This document shows positions 30,863 through 40,865 of a stretch of 64,000 bases of DNA, in pieces. A model generated the notes under the pieces. The model was not told the DNA's origin, did no database searches, and saw only the letters and a list, made by a program, of their open reading frames with translations. How positions within the stretch are numbered: the stretch's first letter is position 1; every line of letters starts with the position of its first letter. The DNA comes from Cherax quadricarinatus. Its lineage: Eukaryota > Arthropoda > Malacostraca > Decapoda > Parastacidae. The position numbers and the translations under genes were made by a program. The DNA is taken from positions 38,097,910-38,161,909 of the forward strand of contig NC_091298.1 of the NCBI RefSeq assembly GCF_038502225.1. Reading direction: 5' to 3'.

Positions 30863-32405
30863 ATGCTCATGCACTCTGCCCCAGGCCCAGACTCATGGAA
30901 CTCCGTGTTCATCAAGAACGGCAAGAAGCCCCTATCACGTGCCTTCAGCATTTCATGGAGAGGGAGCATGGACACAGGGGTCATCCCACACTCACTAAAA
31001 ACAACAGACACAGCCCCACTCTACAAAGGTGGCAGTAAAGCAATTGCAAGGAACTACAGACCTATAGCACTAACATCCCATATAAAAGTCTCTGAAGGGG
31101 TTCTAAGAAGCAAGATCGCCTACTAATTATATACCCATTAATTACACAACCCAGGGCAACACAGGTTTAAATCAGGTTGCTCCTGCCTGTGCCAGCTACT
31201 GGACCACTATGACAAGGTCCTGGATGTTATAGAAGATAAACAAAATGCAGATGTAGTATATAAAGACTTTGCAAAAGCCTTCGGCAAGTATGACCACGGT
31301 GTAATAATGCACAAAATGCTTGATGAAGGAATAACAGGAAAAATTGGTAGATAGATCTATAACTTCCTAACAAATAGAACACAAAGAGTAATAGTCAGCA
31401 GAGTAAAGTCTGAGGCAGCTATGGCGAGAAGCTCTGTTCCGCAAGGCATAGTACTTGCTCCCATCCTATTCCTCATCCTCATATCTGACATAGACAGAGA
31501 TGTAAGCCATAGCTCCGTGTCTTCCTTTGTGGATGACACCCCAATTGCCATGACAGTGACCTACATCGAAGACACCGCGAGACTCCAAGCAGACATCAAC
31601 CAAATCTTCGAATGGGCCACTCAGAACAATATGAAGTTCAATGAAGAGAAATTTCAACTACTCAGATATGGAAAACTTGAGAAATTAAAACTGTATCAGG
31701 GTATACAACAAATTCTAACCATGCAATAGAGCGAAAAAGTAATGTGAAGGAGCTGGGAGTGACAATGTCAGAGGGTCTCGCCTACAAAGATCACAACACT
31801 GTATCTACCCCATCTGCTAGAAAAGTGATAGGATGGATAATGAGAACCTTCAAAACTAGGGAAGCGAAGCCCATGATGATACTCTTCAAATCGCTTGTTC
31901 TCTCTAGGCTGGAATACTGCTGTACACTACCTGCACCCTTCAAAGCAAGCAAAATTGCTGACCTGGAGAATGTACAAAGAACATTCATGGTACACATAAG
32001 TACGATAAAGCACCTAAATTACTGGGAATGGTTGAAGTCCCTTGGTTTGTATTCCCTGTAATGCTGGCGAGAGAGATACACTTGGAAAATCCTAGAGGGG
32101 TTAGTATCAAACTTACACACGAAAATCACTCCCTGTGAATCCTAAAGACTCGGCAGGAGATACAACATTCCCCCATTGAAGAGCAGGGGCGCCACAAGAA
32201 CACAGAGAGAAAACACAACAAGAGTCAGGGGCCCAAGACTGTTCAACTGCCTCCCAGCATGCATAAGGGGAATTACCAATAGACCCCTAGCTGTCTTCAA
32301 GAAAGCACTGAGCAGGAACCTAAAGTCAGTACCTGACCAGCCGGCTATGGTTCGTACGTCAGTTAACTTGCGGCCAGCAGAAACAGCCTGGTTGATTAGA
32401 CCCTG
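30863..32405 (+). pseudogene. CR1-B reverse transcriptase, frameshifted
   Basis: Pieces in element order: HSAPGPDSWNSVF and NYRPIALTSHIKVSEGVLR (30863-31126); SSVPQGIVLAPILFLILISD and SFVDDTPIAMT (31421 onward); KFNEEKFQLLRYGK; VKELGVTMSEG (31744 onward); LFKSLVLSRLEYCCTLPAPF; NYWEWLKSLGLYSL; and VRGPRLFNCLP (32176 onward). The catalytic box is FVDD, with both Asp residues kept. Stops and frameshifts in 31127-31420 remove a continuous palm. The C-terminal block recurs at 44746-45021. Confidence 0.85.
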
Positions 32406-32435
32406 ATCCACCACGAGCCCTGGTCTCAGACCGAA

Positions 32436-32475
32436 CCACGGGGGCGTTGACCCCCGAAGCCCACTCCAGGTAGGT
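32436..32475 (+). other. CR1-B conserved 3' hairpin and donor-like tail
   Basis: CGGGGGCGTTGACCCCCG forms a 6-bp GC stem, followed after about ten bases by CTCCAGGTAGGTACC. The same arrangement recurs at 40665-40700 and 45006-45054. Confidence 0.7.
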
Positions 32476-32514
32476 ACCTCCGATCTGCTCGGTGAAAACC
32501 AATATGTTTCTTAA

Positions 32515-32599
32515 TTGCTAGGTAACCAAAGGTAGTAGGTGCAAGGAGACTAACAGACGGGTACCTCTTATATTCTGGGTGAACAGGAACATCAGGTGT
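32515..32599. repeat. 60-bp satellite, middle remnant
   Basis: GCTAGGTAACCAAAGG, GGTGCAAGGAGACTAACAG and GGTACCTCTTATATTCTGG continue the satellite between the CR1-B LINE and the LTR element. The last five bases, GGTGT (32595-32599), are the left target duplication of the LTR element. Confidence 0.8.
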
Positions 32600-33159
32600 T
32601 GTGAGGGAAAAGTTCAACAGATAGGAGCAGCGAGCGAGTATATGGTGATGATAGTTTGATTACCGGCTGCTTGTTAAGGTAGGGTCAGTCTAGCTCCTGC
32701 TATCCCTCCCTCCCCCCCTTTTCTCCACCCCGAAAGGTGACGTGTGGGGCTCGGATCAAACAGTAATCACTTGACTCACAGCTCCTAGCACAACTTTAAG
32801 TAAAAACCTCTGCTCCTATTCTAGTGGATATATTGGTTGAAAGCTCCACTTTTGACCAATAATAAACTTAGTCCTTTCAGTATTAAGTTCCATGTTATGC
32901 TTTTAGATAATCACCACTTCTTTTAGGTATTGTACTTATCATAGAGAGTGATTTCTTAAGCAGTGGGTAACCTTTGTCTCTTTCCAGCTTGGAATGACAG
33001 GATACACATTCATGTTTCAATGTTTCATCTTTGCATTACTCAATAATAAAGTGCTTATCTTTGGAAATTATTTCTTTTTATATTCATTAATTTTCCTGAG
33101 GAGGAGCCAGCCTTGGTAATACTGTCTGAAGTTGTTACAGGGCTGAGTAAGTCTTCACA
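32600..33159 (+). repeat. 5' LTR (560 bp, internally deleted)
   Basis: Starts TGTGAGGGAAAAGTTC and ends GTAAGTCTTCACA. Compared with the 3' LTR and the solo LTR at 50867, about 355 bp are missing at about 32998, between GGAATGACAG and GATACAC. Confidence 0.9.
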
Positions 33160-33161
33160 AG

Positions 33162-33179
33162 TGGCGACCTTGCCAGGAT
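33162..33179 (+). other. Putative primer binding site
   Basis: TGGCGACCTTGCCAGGAT starts two bases after the 5' LTR with the expected TGG. Confidence 0.65.
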
Positions 33180-33715
33180 CAACTCGACTGAATCAAGATT
33201 CACCTCCATCTCGAATCTACCATTGGAACTTCAATGCCGCATGCGACCAACGGTTACCACCAGCCATGAGTAATCATTCTCTATGGTAGGACTACAGTAC
33301 AGGTATTTAAAAGATTTGGTGATTGCTATAGTCTCAATTTATTGTAAGTCAAGTCAAGGCAGGATGTACTAGTTAATTCTGTCACCTTTATTCTTGAGCT
33401 TGAAACGATTTGGAGGAATAGACTCTAGGGACCCGAGATTTTCCAGTGACAATTTGTTTCATTATTATATCAAGGGAACTGTTGTAGGACACTCTTGATT
33501 TGTTGGTGAGAAGATTGGATGGTCAAGGGACCCCAGTCTACTGCTGTTTGATCAGAGCCGGCATAGAACCCTCCGTTTTCATTCACACATACTGTTTAAT
33601 CGAAGCAGGGATCAAACCCTCCGATTTATTTACAGTTTGAGTGGAGCAGGAATTGAACCCTCCGTTTTCTTTGATATACCCGTTTCATTTTCCTCTGGTA
33701 GCTATTCTTGCAAGC

Positions 33716-34904
33716 ATGGAGGAATACCAGTTTTGGATGAACGCTGGGAGTAAGTTAGGAATAACAGGGAAAAATTTAGAAGCTTTCATTAGTCCTAAGA
33801 TCCAGGAAAGAATTGAGAGAGAAGAAAGACAATTAGAAAGAGAAAGAGAGGATAAAAAGGAGAGAGAGAGAGAATCGAGGGAGAGGAGAAAAAGGAGATC
33901 GAGAGAATAGAGAGAGAGGAGAAAAAGGAGATCGAGAGAATCGAGAAAGAGGAGAAAAAGGAGAGATCGAATTGAAAGAGAAAATCAAGAAAGAGAGTTA
34001 GAAAGGGAAAGAGAGGAGAAAAAGGAGCGTGATAGACTTGATCGTGAGGAAAGAGCTAAAGTACGTGAGGAACAAGCTAAAATACGTGAGGAACAAGTTA
34101 GGTTAAGAGAATTTGAGGAAAGAGTAAAAGATAGAGAACATGAGTTAAGAGAAAGAGAAAAAGATTGCGAAGTAGAGAAATCTCGCCTTGAATTAGAAAA
34201 TAAAAAGTTAACTTTTACACAACAACAATTAGAGGAATGAGTAATTGAACATCATGCAGCTAGTGCACATATTCCAACACCTAATTTACCTCCCTTCACA
34301 AAGGGAGAAGACATAACTTCATACATTATCAGGTTTGAAAATACCGCTACCCTCTGTGAATGGCCTGCTGACACCTGGGCTACCAGGTTAGGTATGTTAT
34401 TTTCTGGTACAGCTTTGAATACCTATGCAACTTTGTCCCAGGATATTATATGTAATTATAACCTACTTAAGAAGGCAATCTTTAAAGCATACCAAAAAAA
34501 ACACAAATTCTTATAGGAAAGATTTCAGGTATGCCACCTTACAGCCTGGCCAGAACTTTCAACAATTACAGGTAACACTCCTTCGTTTGTTAGACTTTTG
34601 GATAGAGAGTTCAGGAATTGATCACAGTTATGAATCTCTTAGAGACTTCATGGTTGCTGACCACTTCCTGACAGCTCTTCCCCACCAGATACGAACATTC
34701 ATTAGAGAACGTAACCTGATTAAAGCTGAGGAAGTTGCTAAGGCTGCTGACTTGTATGCTGAGGTTCATAATTCCTATAAAGACCTAAAGGGATCGAACC
34801 CTAAGAGCAATGGTTCACCTGAACCAAAGGTTAAGAAGCCTACAGTAGAAGAAGTCACCAGCTATTATACCAACATGTCATCGGTATGGTGGTATCAGAC
34901 ATAA
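33716..34904 (+). pseudogene. Gag: coiled coil plus SCAN-like capsid, broken
   Basis: Start ATGG at 33716 (MEEYQFWMNAGSKLGITG). A long Glu/Arg/Lys coiled coil follows (to about 34240), containing a 33-bp tandem duplication in which one Ser codon TCG became TAG (stop at 33908). A capsid domain follows (about 34250-34800): TPNLPPFTKGEDITSYI, a frameshift near 34500, then YRKDFRYATLQPGQNF, LLRLLDFWIESSGI and DHFLTALPHQIRTFIRER. This helical pattern is that of SCAN domains and the related Gmr1-like gag capsids. Gag would assemble the retrotransposon particle. Confidence 0.8.
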
Positions 34905-35180
34905 ACGTCCAGATTGTCCTTCCAAGAAAATAGAGAAAATTGGTAGATGTTTTGTTGATGGTAATGACCAGGCACCCTTCTGTACAGGAACAGTTAATGG
35001 TATAAAAGTCTCAGACATATTACGTGACACTGGATGTACGTGCATCGTAATTTCGGACAAACTGTTCCTTTTCTTTAAAACCTCTCGTGTGTCCTCTATT
35101 CTTTCAGATTACTTGGGTCGTGAAAATACTTTCCCTACAATACGTTGTTACTTGAAAACTAAATGGTTCACCGGTTGGAC
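34870..35180 (+). pseudogene. Zinc knuckle and aspartic protease
   Basis: In the frame after gag: CHRYGGIRHKRPDCPSK, a knuckle whose second Cys has become Tyr. Then FCTGTVNGIKVSDILRDTGC with the protease DTG triad, followed by CIVISDKL. The frame differs from that of the capsid ORF. Confidence 0.75.
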
Positions 35181-35216
35181 TAATGGATACTAGCCCCAGT
35201 TACTTGTTCTATAATA

Positions 35217-35960
35217 GTGGGTAATGTTAAAGGTGCCATTCTTCCTTCGGAGGCCGATCTTTCGTCACCATCCGTGGACCCAAGTTTTCCAGCTCCTCTT
35301 CCTTGCAAGTTAAATAAGCCTCTTAACAATTCCACACCAGAAGCTGCATTGTTTCATACTGTTCATTTGGGGGTAGAAACAGATGATACTGTTCTCGTTA
35401 GTGAGGTAGCAGGATCACCTGTCCACTCGTCAGGTGAAAGTAAGGGTATTGCCTCCGGCCCTCTCAATGTCTTGACTACGGCTCAAACCATAACCCCAGC
35501 TTCTCCTACCTCTTCTTCTCCCACCGTAAGTCCTTTTATTTTCCCAGATTCTATGTCCAAGGATGACTTTGTCAGTTTACAGCGCGATTGCCCTTCACTT
35601 CGGGATTGTCATATTCAAGCTTTTAACAACAAAGTTATCCATGGGAGATACGTATCTCGTAAGTTTGAATATATTAATGGTATCTTATTTAAATCTGTAT
35701 TTAAATCTCATTCTTCAGCGATAGATTATTCCCTCCTTGTTCCTAAACCATGTCGAAAGATTGTTCTTCAAATGGCTCATGATTTGCCAGTGACCAAACA
35801 CTTGGCCCATCGTAAGACGTGGCATAAACTCAAGCACACTTATTTTTGGCCAAGCATGTACTTACAGGTTACAAAAAAGTATATTTCTTGCAATAGGTGT
35901 CAGGTGCTTACTGCACAAAATACACACACTCCAAGTTCCTGTATATTTATTAAATCTGAA
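35217..35960 (+). pseudogene. Integrase N-terminal region with zinc finger
   Basis: An open frame (35217-36011). A Ser/Pro-rich linker is followed by DSMSKDDFVSLQRDCPSLRD, then LLVPKPCRKIVLQMAHDLPV, THLAH-like TKHLAHRKT, FWPSMYLQVTKKY and CNRCQ. The spacing of H, H, C and C fits the H2C2 integrase zinc finger. The catalytic core that should follow is absent: at about 35960 the sequence switches to RNase H. Its position right after the protease and before RNase H is the key feature. Confidence 0.8.
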
Positions 35961-35961
35961 A

Positions 35962-36226
35962 CTTCCCTCCTGCAGAAACGAGATACTCCACCATTCAAAA
36001 TGGATGTTTAGCCCTTGTGTGGGGTATCTCCAAACTTAAATTTTATTTACTGGGAAAAGAATTTATTTTAGAGACGGATCACAAACCTTTGATATACCTA
36101 GAAACTTTTAAGGGAACCAACAGTCGCCTCTTGAGGTGGACATTGGCACTCCAAGCTTTCAAGTTTCATATTGTGTTTATCAATGGTTCATCCAATTATT
36201 TCTCTGACTGGTTAATTAAGTCGTGA
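35962..36226 (+). pseudogene. RNase H C-terminal part
   Basis: In one frame: RYSTIQNGCLALVWGISKLK, then FYLLGKEFILETDHKPLIYL, LLRWTLALQAFKFHIVFING and SSNYFSDWL. This is the second half of a retroelement RNase H with its conserved TDHKPL. The RT and first half of RNase H are deleted. A stop follows at 36226 and then ~100 bp to the PPT-like tract. Confidence 0.85.
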
Positions 36227-36319
36227 CAGTCAGTAGAAGATTTGGTGCCTTACGCGACTTTCACGTGTTAGAACTTTTTCCTCGCCTATTCTTCTTATAC
36301 TCCTTGACTATAAGTCTTG

Positions 36320-36379
36320 GTATGGGGGAGTAACAGACGGGTACCTCTTATATTCTGGGTGAACAGGAACATCAGGTGT
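36320..36379 (+). repeat. PPT-like tract plus duplicated host flank
   Basis: GGTATGGGGGAG (36320-36331) looks like a polypurine tract. It is followed not by the LTR but by 48 bp (36332-36379) matching the satellite that precedes the 5' LTR at 32552-32599, including GGTGT. Confidence 0.85.
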
Positions 36380-37294
36380 TGTGAGGGAAAAGTTCAACAG
36401 ATAGGAGCAGCGAGCGAGTAAGTGGTGACGATAGTTTGATTGCCGGCTGCTTATTAAGGTAGGGTCAGTCTAGCTCCCGCTATCCCCTCCCCCCCTTTTC
36501 TCCACCCCGAAAGGTGACGTGTGGGGCTCGGACCAAACAGTAATCACTTGACTCACAGCTCCCAGCACAACTGTAAGTAAAAACCTCTGCTCCTATTCTA
36601 GTGGATATATTGGTTGAAAGCTTCACTTTTGACCAATAATAAACTTAGTCCTTTAAGTTCCATGTTATGCTTTTAGATAATCACCATTTCTTTTAAGTAT
36701 GGTACTTATCATGGAGAGTGATTTCTTAAGCAGTGGGTAACCTTTGTCTCTTCCCAGCTTGGAATGACAGCTCGGGTCATCTGCCAACCAAAGAAACATG
36801 TTGAAGGAGACGGACTGCAAACAGGTCCTGAGACGTCACTTTTTGATCTACCTACCTGATTAATTGCAGACAGCAGCAGGCAACTACCCTTCATCTTTGC
36901 AGTGGTGAAGAACCTGCGTTCCTGTCATCTGGACAGACTGTTCAAGGCTATAGACTCTGTGAAGAACTAGTTGTTGTGTTGTCACTCAACACCTGTGACC
37001 CCCCCCCTTCCATCAGTAACTGCTACAATTTCTACAAGACTGTGTCAACCTCAACCAGACATCCCAGTATAACTGTACATATTAGCCTTGAATTCAAATG
37101 ATATTTTTCCATTTCATTTTTCACTTTTCTTTAAAGTAGGATACACCTTCATGTTTCTATGTTTTATCTTTGCATTACTCAGTAATAAAGTTTTTATCTT
37201 TGCGATTTCTTTTTCTATTCATTAATTTTCCTGAGGAGGAGCCAGCCTTGGTAATACTGTCTGAAGTTGTTACAGGGCTGAGTAAGTCTTCACA
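36380..37294 (+). repeat. 3' LTR (915 bp)
   Basis: TGTGAGGG...CTTCACA, with the segment missing from the 5' LTR (about 36773-37133) still present. It matches the solo LTR at 50867-51938 throughout. AATAAAG-type words (AATAATAAACTT; GTAATAAAG near 37181) could serve as polyadenylation signals. Confidence 0.9.
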
Positions 37295-37490
37295 GGTGTG
37301 AATATACTACAATGAAGGCAGCTCTTTACTGCCAGGTGAACAAGGGCTGCAAATATAAAGGAAATAACACCCAGGTTCCTCGTTACTACTAGATAAGCAA
37401 GGGCAGCAGGTGTAAAGATACTAATTAGCACCTAGGTACCTTTCCCTTATTAGGTAAACAAAGGCAGCAGGTGTAAGGTGACTTATATCG
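37295..37490. repeat. 60-bp satellite, right part, starting with the GGTGT duplication
   Basis: About three units (GGCAGCTCTTTACTGCC, AACACCCAGGTTCCTCG, GGCAGCAGGTGTAAAG). Joining 32599 to 37300 restores unit phase, which supports the LTR boundaries. Confidence 0.8.
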
Positions 37491-37737
37491 AGGATTCAAT
37501 TTACCTTTTATTATTTGTATATTTGTGTAGAATTGATGCAGTTTTTACTCAAGTAATAAGTAGATATAAGAAGTGGATATAAGATTTTAAAACAGAATAT
37601 AATATAATATAATATTTATAATATTTACATTCAACATACCAGAACATACAACACAACAAAATCTTGACAGCAAAATAGTTATTCGTTAAATTCGGAGCAA
37701 AACGCTGTAATTTACATTTTTTATTAATTATTTTACT
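37491..37737. other. AT-rich, no recognised feature
   Basis: Short AT-rich spacer with AATAT repeats. No gene. Confidence 0.4.
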
Positions 37738-38594
37738 AACACACCGACCGTCTCACATTAAGGCAGGGTGGCCCGAAAAAGGAAAACTTTCACCAACATT
37801 CATTCCATTGCTTTCTTGCCAGAGGCGCGCTACACTACAGTTATAAAACTGCAACATTAATACCCCTCCATGAGAGTACAGGCACTGTACTTCCCATCTC
37901 CAAGACTGAAGTCCAATCTGCCGATTTTCCTCAATCCTTTCATTAATATTACTTCGCTCACACTCCAACAGCACATCAAGCCCTAAAAACCATTTGTCTC
38001 CATTCGCTCTTATCTAACATGCTTACGCATGCTTGCTGTAAGTCCAATCCCCCTCGCACAAAAAACCTCCTTTACCTCCTCCCTCCAACCTTTCCTCTAC
38101 CCCGCCTTCCCTCTACTGCAGATTTATATACACCCTAAGACATTCTATTTTGTTCCAGCCTCTCTATATGTCCGAACCACTTTCAACAACCCCTCCCCAG
38201 CCCTCTGGATAATAGTTTTGTTCATCCCGCACCTTCTCACCACCCATGCTTCACACCCATATAAGAGCGGTGGTATAGCTTTACTTTTATACATTCCCTT
38301 CTTTGCTTCCATAGACGAAGTTTTTTTGTCTCCACAGACTCCTAAATGCACCACTCACCTTTTTCTCCTCATCAATTCTATGATTCACCTCATCTTTCAT
38401 ACACTCATCTGGTAACACTTCCACTCCTAAATATCTGACTACATTCACCTCCTCCATACTCTCTCCCTCCAATCTGATATCCAATCTTTCATTACCTAAT
38501 TTTTCTTTGTTATCCTCATCACCTTACTCTTTCCTATACTCACTTTTAATTTTCTTTTACATACCCTACCAAACTCGTGTAACAACCTCTGTAA
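37738..38594 (-). mobile_element. RTE LINE 3'-end fragment
   Basis: Minus-strand copy of the RTE 3' UTR (GGCAGGGTGGCCCGAAAA near 37760) and C-terminal coding region (RYLGVEV, VNHRIDEE, LLYGCEAW). It has internal deletions and frameshifts. It ends abruptly at a SINE at 38595. Confidence 0.85.
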
Positions 38595-38896
38595 TGAGTC
38601 ACGAAATCGTAATGACACGATTGCAAACAAACCATACCACGGGCGGGATTTGAACCCGCGGTCAGAGAGTCTCAAAACTCCAGACCGTCGCGTTAGCCAC
38701 TGGACCAGCTAGCCACAATAAGATTCGTCCAACTAGGTATATTTCTACACCATAGGAAGGTTAGCATAGGCACCACTGTGACCAAAAATGCAAGTTTTTA
38801 CAGACGAATCTCCAGCTAGCGTGGCCGTGACGAGCTCTAGCTCAAATCCCTTCACTGCCGTCAACATGACTCACGAACTCGTAATGACACGATTTA
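38595..38896 (-). mobile_element. tRNA-derived SINE with direct terminal repeats
   Basis: On minus the head reads GTGGCTAGCTGGTCCAGTGG (A box) to GCGGGTTCAAATCCCGCC (B box with a perfect T-stem). The body includes CCTATGGTGTAGAAATATAC. The loop between CTGGAG and the following stem reads TTTTGAG, compatible with a Gln-like anticodon, weakly. The sequence GAGTCACGAAATCGTAATGA (38596) recurs at the other end as GACTCACGAACTCGTAATGA (38868), a ~28-bp direct repeat. Confidence 0.8.
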
Positions 38897-39135
38897 CACA
38901 ATAGTAATAATTACTTTATTTACATCTTCTGGTACTTTTTTTTTTTACACCTGCTCATTTTTCATGTGATATCTTCATGTTCTGTTGTCAGCTCAGTACA
39001 AAAACCAGAACAGATCTTGTCTTTCCTGACTGCAACAGAAGCGTGTGAACTCTTCGTAAGTAAAAGTGCCCTGTTGTGGGTAAGGGATAATGGATCCAAG
39101 GAACTGGAGTCATTGCCAGGTGAAACTGCTTTTGT

Positions 39136-39527
39136 AGATTGAGACACTTATGCAACATATGAGAATCTTTGTTCAGGAAACGTTTCGCCACACAGTGGCT
39201 TCATCAGTCCAATACAAAGCAGAAGGTGTAAGGAGAGGAGGAGTTTGAGGTAATCAGTCCCTCAGCCTGGAGTCGATGTGTTCAGTCCATCAATCTTGTA
39301 GAATGTACAGCATAGGGCCGTAGACTTATATAAGCCACGTCTACGGCCCTATGCTGTACATTCTACAAGATTGATGGACTGAACACATCGACTCCAGGCT
39401 GAGGGACTGATTGCCTCAAACTCCTCCTCTCCTTACACCTTCTGCTTTGTATTGGACTGATGAAGCCACTGTGTGGCGAAACGTTTCCTGAATAAAGATT
39501 CCCATATGTTGCATAAGTGTCTCAATG
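39136..39527. mobile_element. Fold-back element F4, 190-bp arms
   Basis: Arms 39136-39325 and 39339-39527 with a 13-bp loop (TTATATAAGCCAC). Each arm carries the CTGATGA, GCCACTGTGTGGC, GAAACGTTTCC, AATAAAG core (plus strand at 39467-39500, minus strand in the left arm). Non-coding. Confidence 0.9.
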
Positions 39528-40136
39528 TTCAACTTGTCGTTTTTTCAAACCATTCATCGAAACTGCTTTTCTTCCATCCACGGGCGCTAAGTACTCCAAA
39601 AAGTTTAGCACTTTCCTCTTATTAAAGTAAGATAAAACTTTAAATTTTTGCATTAATTTGTTTCGATGCATTAACATGTTCTTTAAACGCAGATGACACG
39701 AGAAAAGAATATTTTCTAAGGCATGTCAGGTGTATTTGCCAATGATCAGTATCTTCTGCTCTAATAAACTTTCTAAGTAAAAAAAAAACTGAGCTCTCTT
39801 CCAATTGTAAACGGAATGGAATTGCTTTCAAATGCTTCAAGCATTTCTGTTGCTCCTCACTTCCACCACCAGCAACACACTATTTGCTTTGCCTTATCCT
39901 CTCCCTCTTCAGTCTCCTTGCTTCTTAGTGCATTTATTGTAAAATTCTCCCTTCTTAATACACTGACCCATCCTCTACATACTTTTTTCACGTATAAAAT
40001 GTCTTTGTGTGTTATCCTGTTTCCTTTTCAGTTCGTTATTTTTAACAAGTGCACTTAGAATATCCAGTGGCCCATGAGGTTAACAGTAATTTCCGTACGT
40101 AAAAGCTGCTTGTCGCCTGTACTAGGGTTCCTTTCT
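39528..40136. other. No recognised feature
   Basis: Starts with the family word CAACTTGTCG that follows the fold-back arms at other loci (12340, 46240), then unique DNA. Confidence 0.4.
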
Positions 40137-40232
40137 GTTCCCTGAAGAGGAACCAGGAATAAATCACCGTTTCTCATACATGTTTCCCTGAAGAGGAACC
40201 AGGAATAAACCAGGGTTTGTCATACATGTGTT
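40137..40232. repeat. Tandem duplication, ~50-bp unit x2
   Basis: TTCCCTGAAGAGGAACCAGG and GGTTTCTCATACATG-type sequence occur twice in a row with few differences. Confidence 0.8.
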
Positions 40233-40654
40233 TTGTTAAGATGTATCACCCACTTGGCAAGTGAGAAGATTTAAGGCGCAGTTCTCTTCATGGTGAAACT
40301 CCTTATTTACGGTATTCAGAAACACCGTAATAATAAAATGTTAACAAAGTTTATAAACAGACAACTATTGCCCCACTACAAATTTATTCGACGTAAGACG
40401 GGGTTTTCCTTATTCTAAGCACTAAAGAAAAGGTTCAGCAACCGCTGTACTCTGACACATTTGCCAAACTCAATAACACTGACTTTTTTATCCTTTTCCT
40501 CTGAACTCCTCCAGGTCAGCTGCATTGCCATTGTAACACGTCACATCAGCCTCATGAGAGATTACAGTCAGTCAGAACTGGTTGCAGGAACTCAACAGTG
40601 TGAACGGGTGACTGACAGCCGTTAGGCTTTTAAACTTCGTAGTTCTTCAACAAC
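40233..40654. other. No recognised feature
   Basis: Unique-looking sequence, no supported gene. Confidence 0.4.
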
Positions 40655-40705
40655 TCGGCCAGGCCACGGGGGCGGTAACCCCCGAAATCCTCTCCAGGTA
40701 TACCC
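40655..40705 (+). mobile_element. CR1-B LINE 3'-end fragment (hairpin and tail only)
   Basis: CACGGGGGCGGTAACCCCCG followed by CTCTCCAGGTATACC. The loop differs from the other copies while the stem is kept. Confidence 0.7.
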
Positions 40706-40784
40706 ATAGAACTTCAGTCTCTAAGGAGGGAAGTTATTACTCTCTCTAATATCCATAAAAGACACCAATATAGATATTGGCTTA

Positions 40785-40865
40785 AGCGGGTGGGTGAATT
40801 GGACTTGCCTCGCATGGGCGAGTAGGCCAGTTGCAGTGCTACTTCTTTCTTATGTTCTTTCTTTT
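40785..40865 (+). mobile_element. Short repeat resembling the Penelope-like element 3' UTR
   Basis: GGGTGGGTGAATTGGACTTG, GCCTCGCATGGGC and TTGCAGTGCTACTTCTTTC correspond to the sequence just after the GIY-YIG frame of the Penelope-like element (minus strand, 52700-52645). The match is partial. Confidence 0.45.

Larger units (their letters stand above)
30850..32480 (+). mobile_element. CR1-B LINE, 5'-truncated, with 3' hairpin and tail
   Basis: Plus-strand CR1-group element distinct from CR1-A. It has RT fingers to C-terminus (30863-32405), a conserved GC hairpin (32438-32457) and a tail CTCCAGGTAGGTACC. Frames shift several times. It lies within the 60-bp satellite. Confidence 0.85.
32600..37294 (+). 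mobile_element. LTR retrotransposon with SCAN-like gag and Gmr1-like domain order
   Basis: TGTGAGGG...TTCACA LTRs at 32600-33159 and 36380-37294, with GGTGT duplications at 32595-32599 and 37295-37299. Internal order is PBS, coiled-coil gag with SCAN-like capsid, zinc knuckle, protease, integrase zinc finger, RNase H end, PPT-like tract. RT and the integrase core are missing. A 48-bp copy of the left host flank lies between the PPT-like tract and the 3' LTR. Confidence 0.88.

Noticed and set aside
36332..36379. LTR starting at TAACAGACGG directly after the polypurine tract
   Set aside because: The solo LTR lacks this segment, and the GGTGT duplication plus satellite phase place the start at TGTGAGG.
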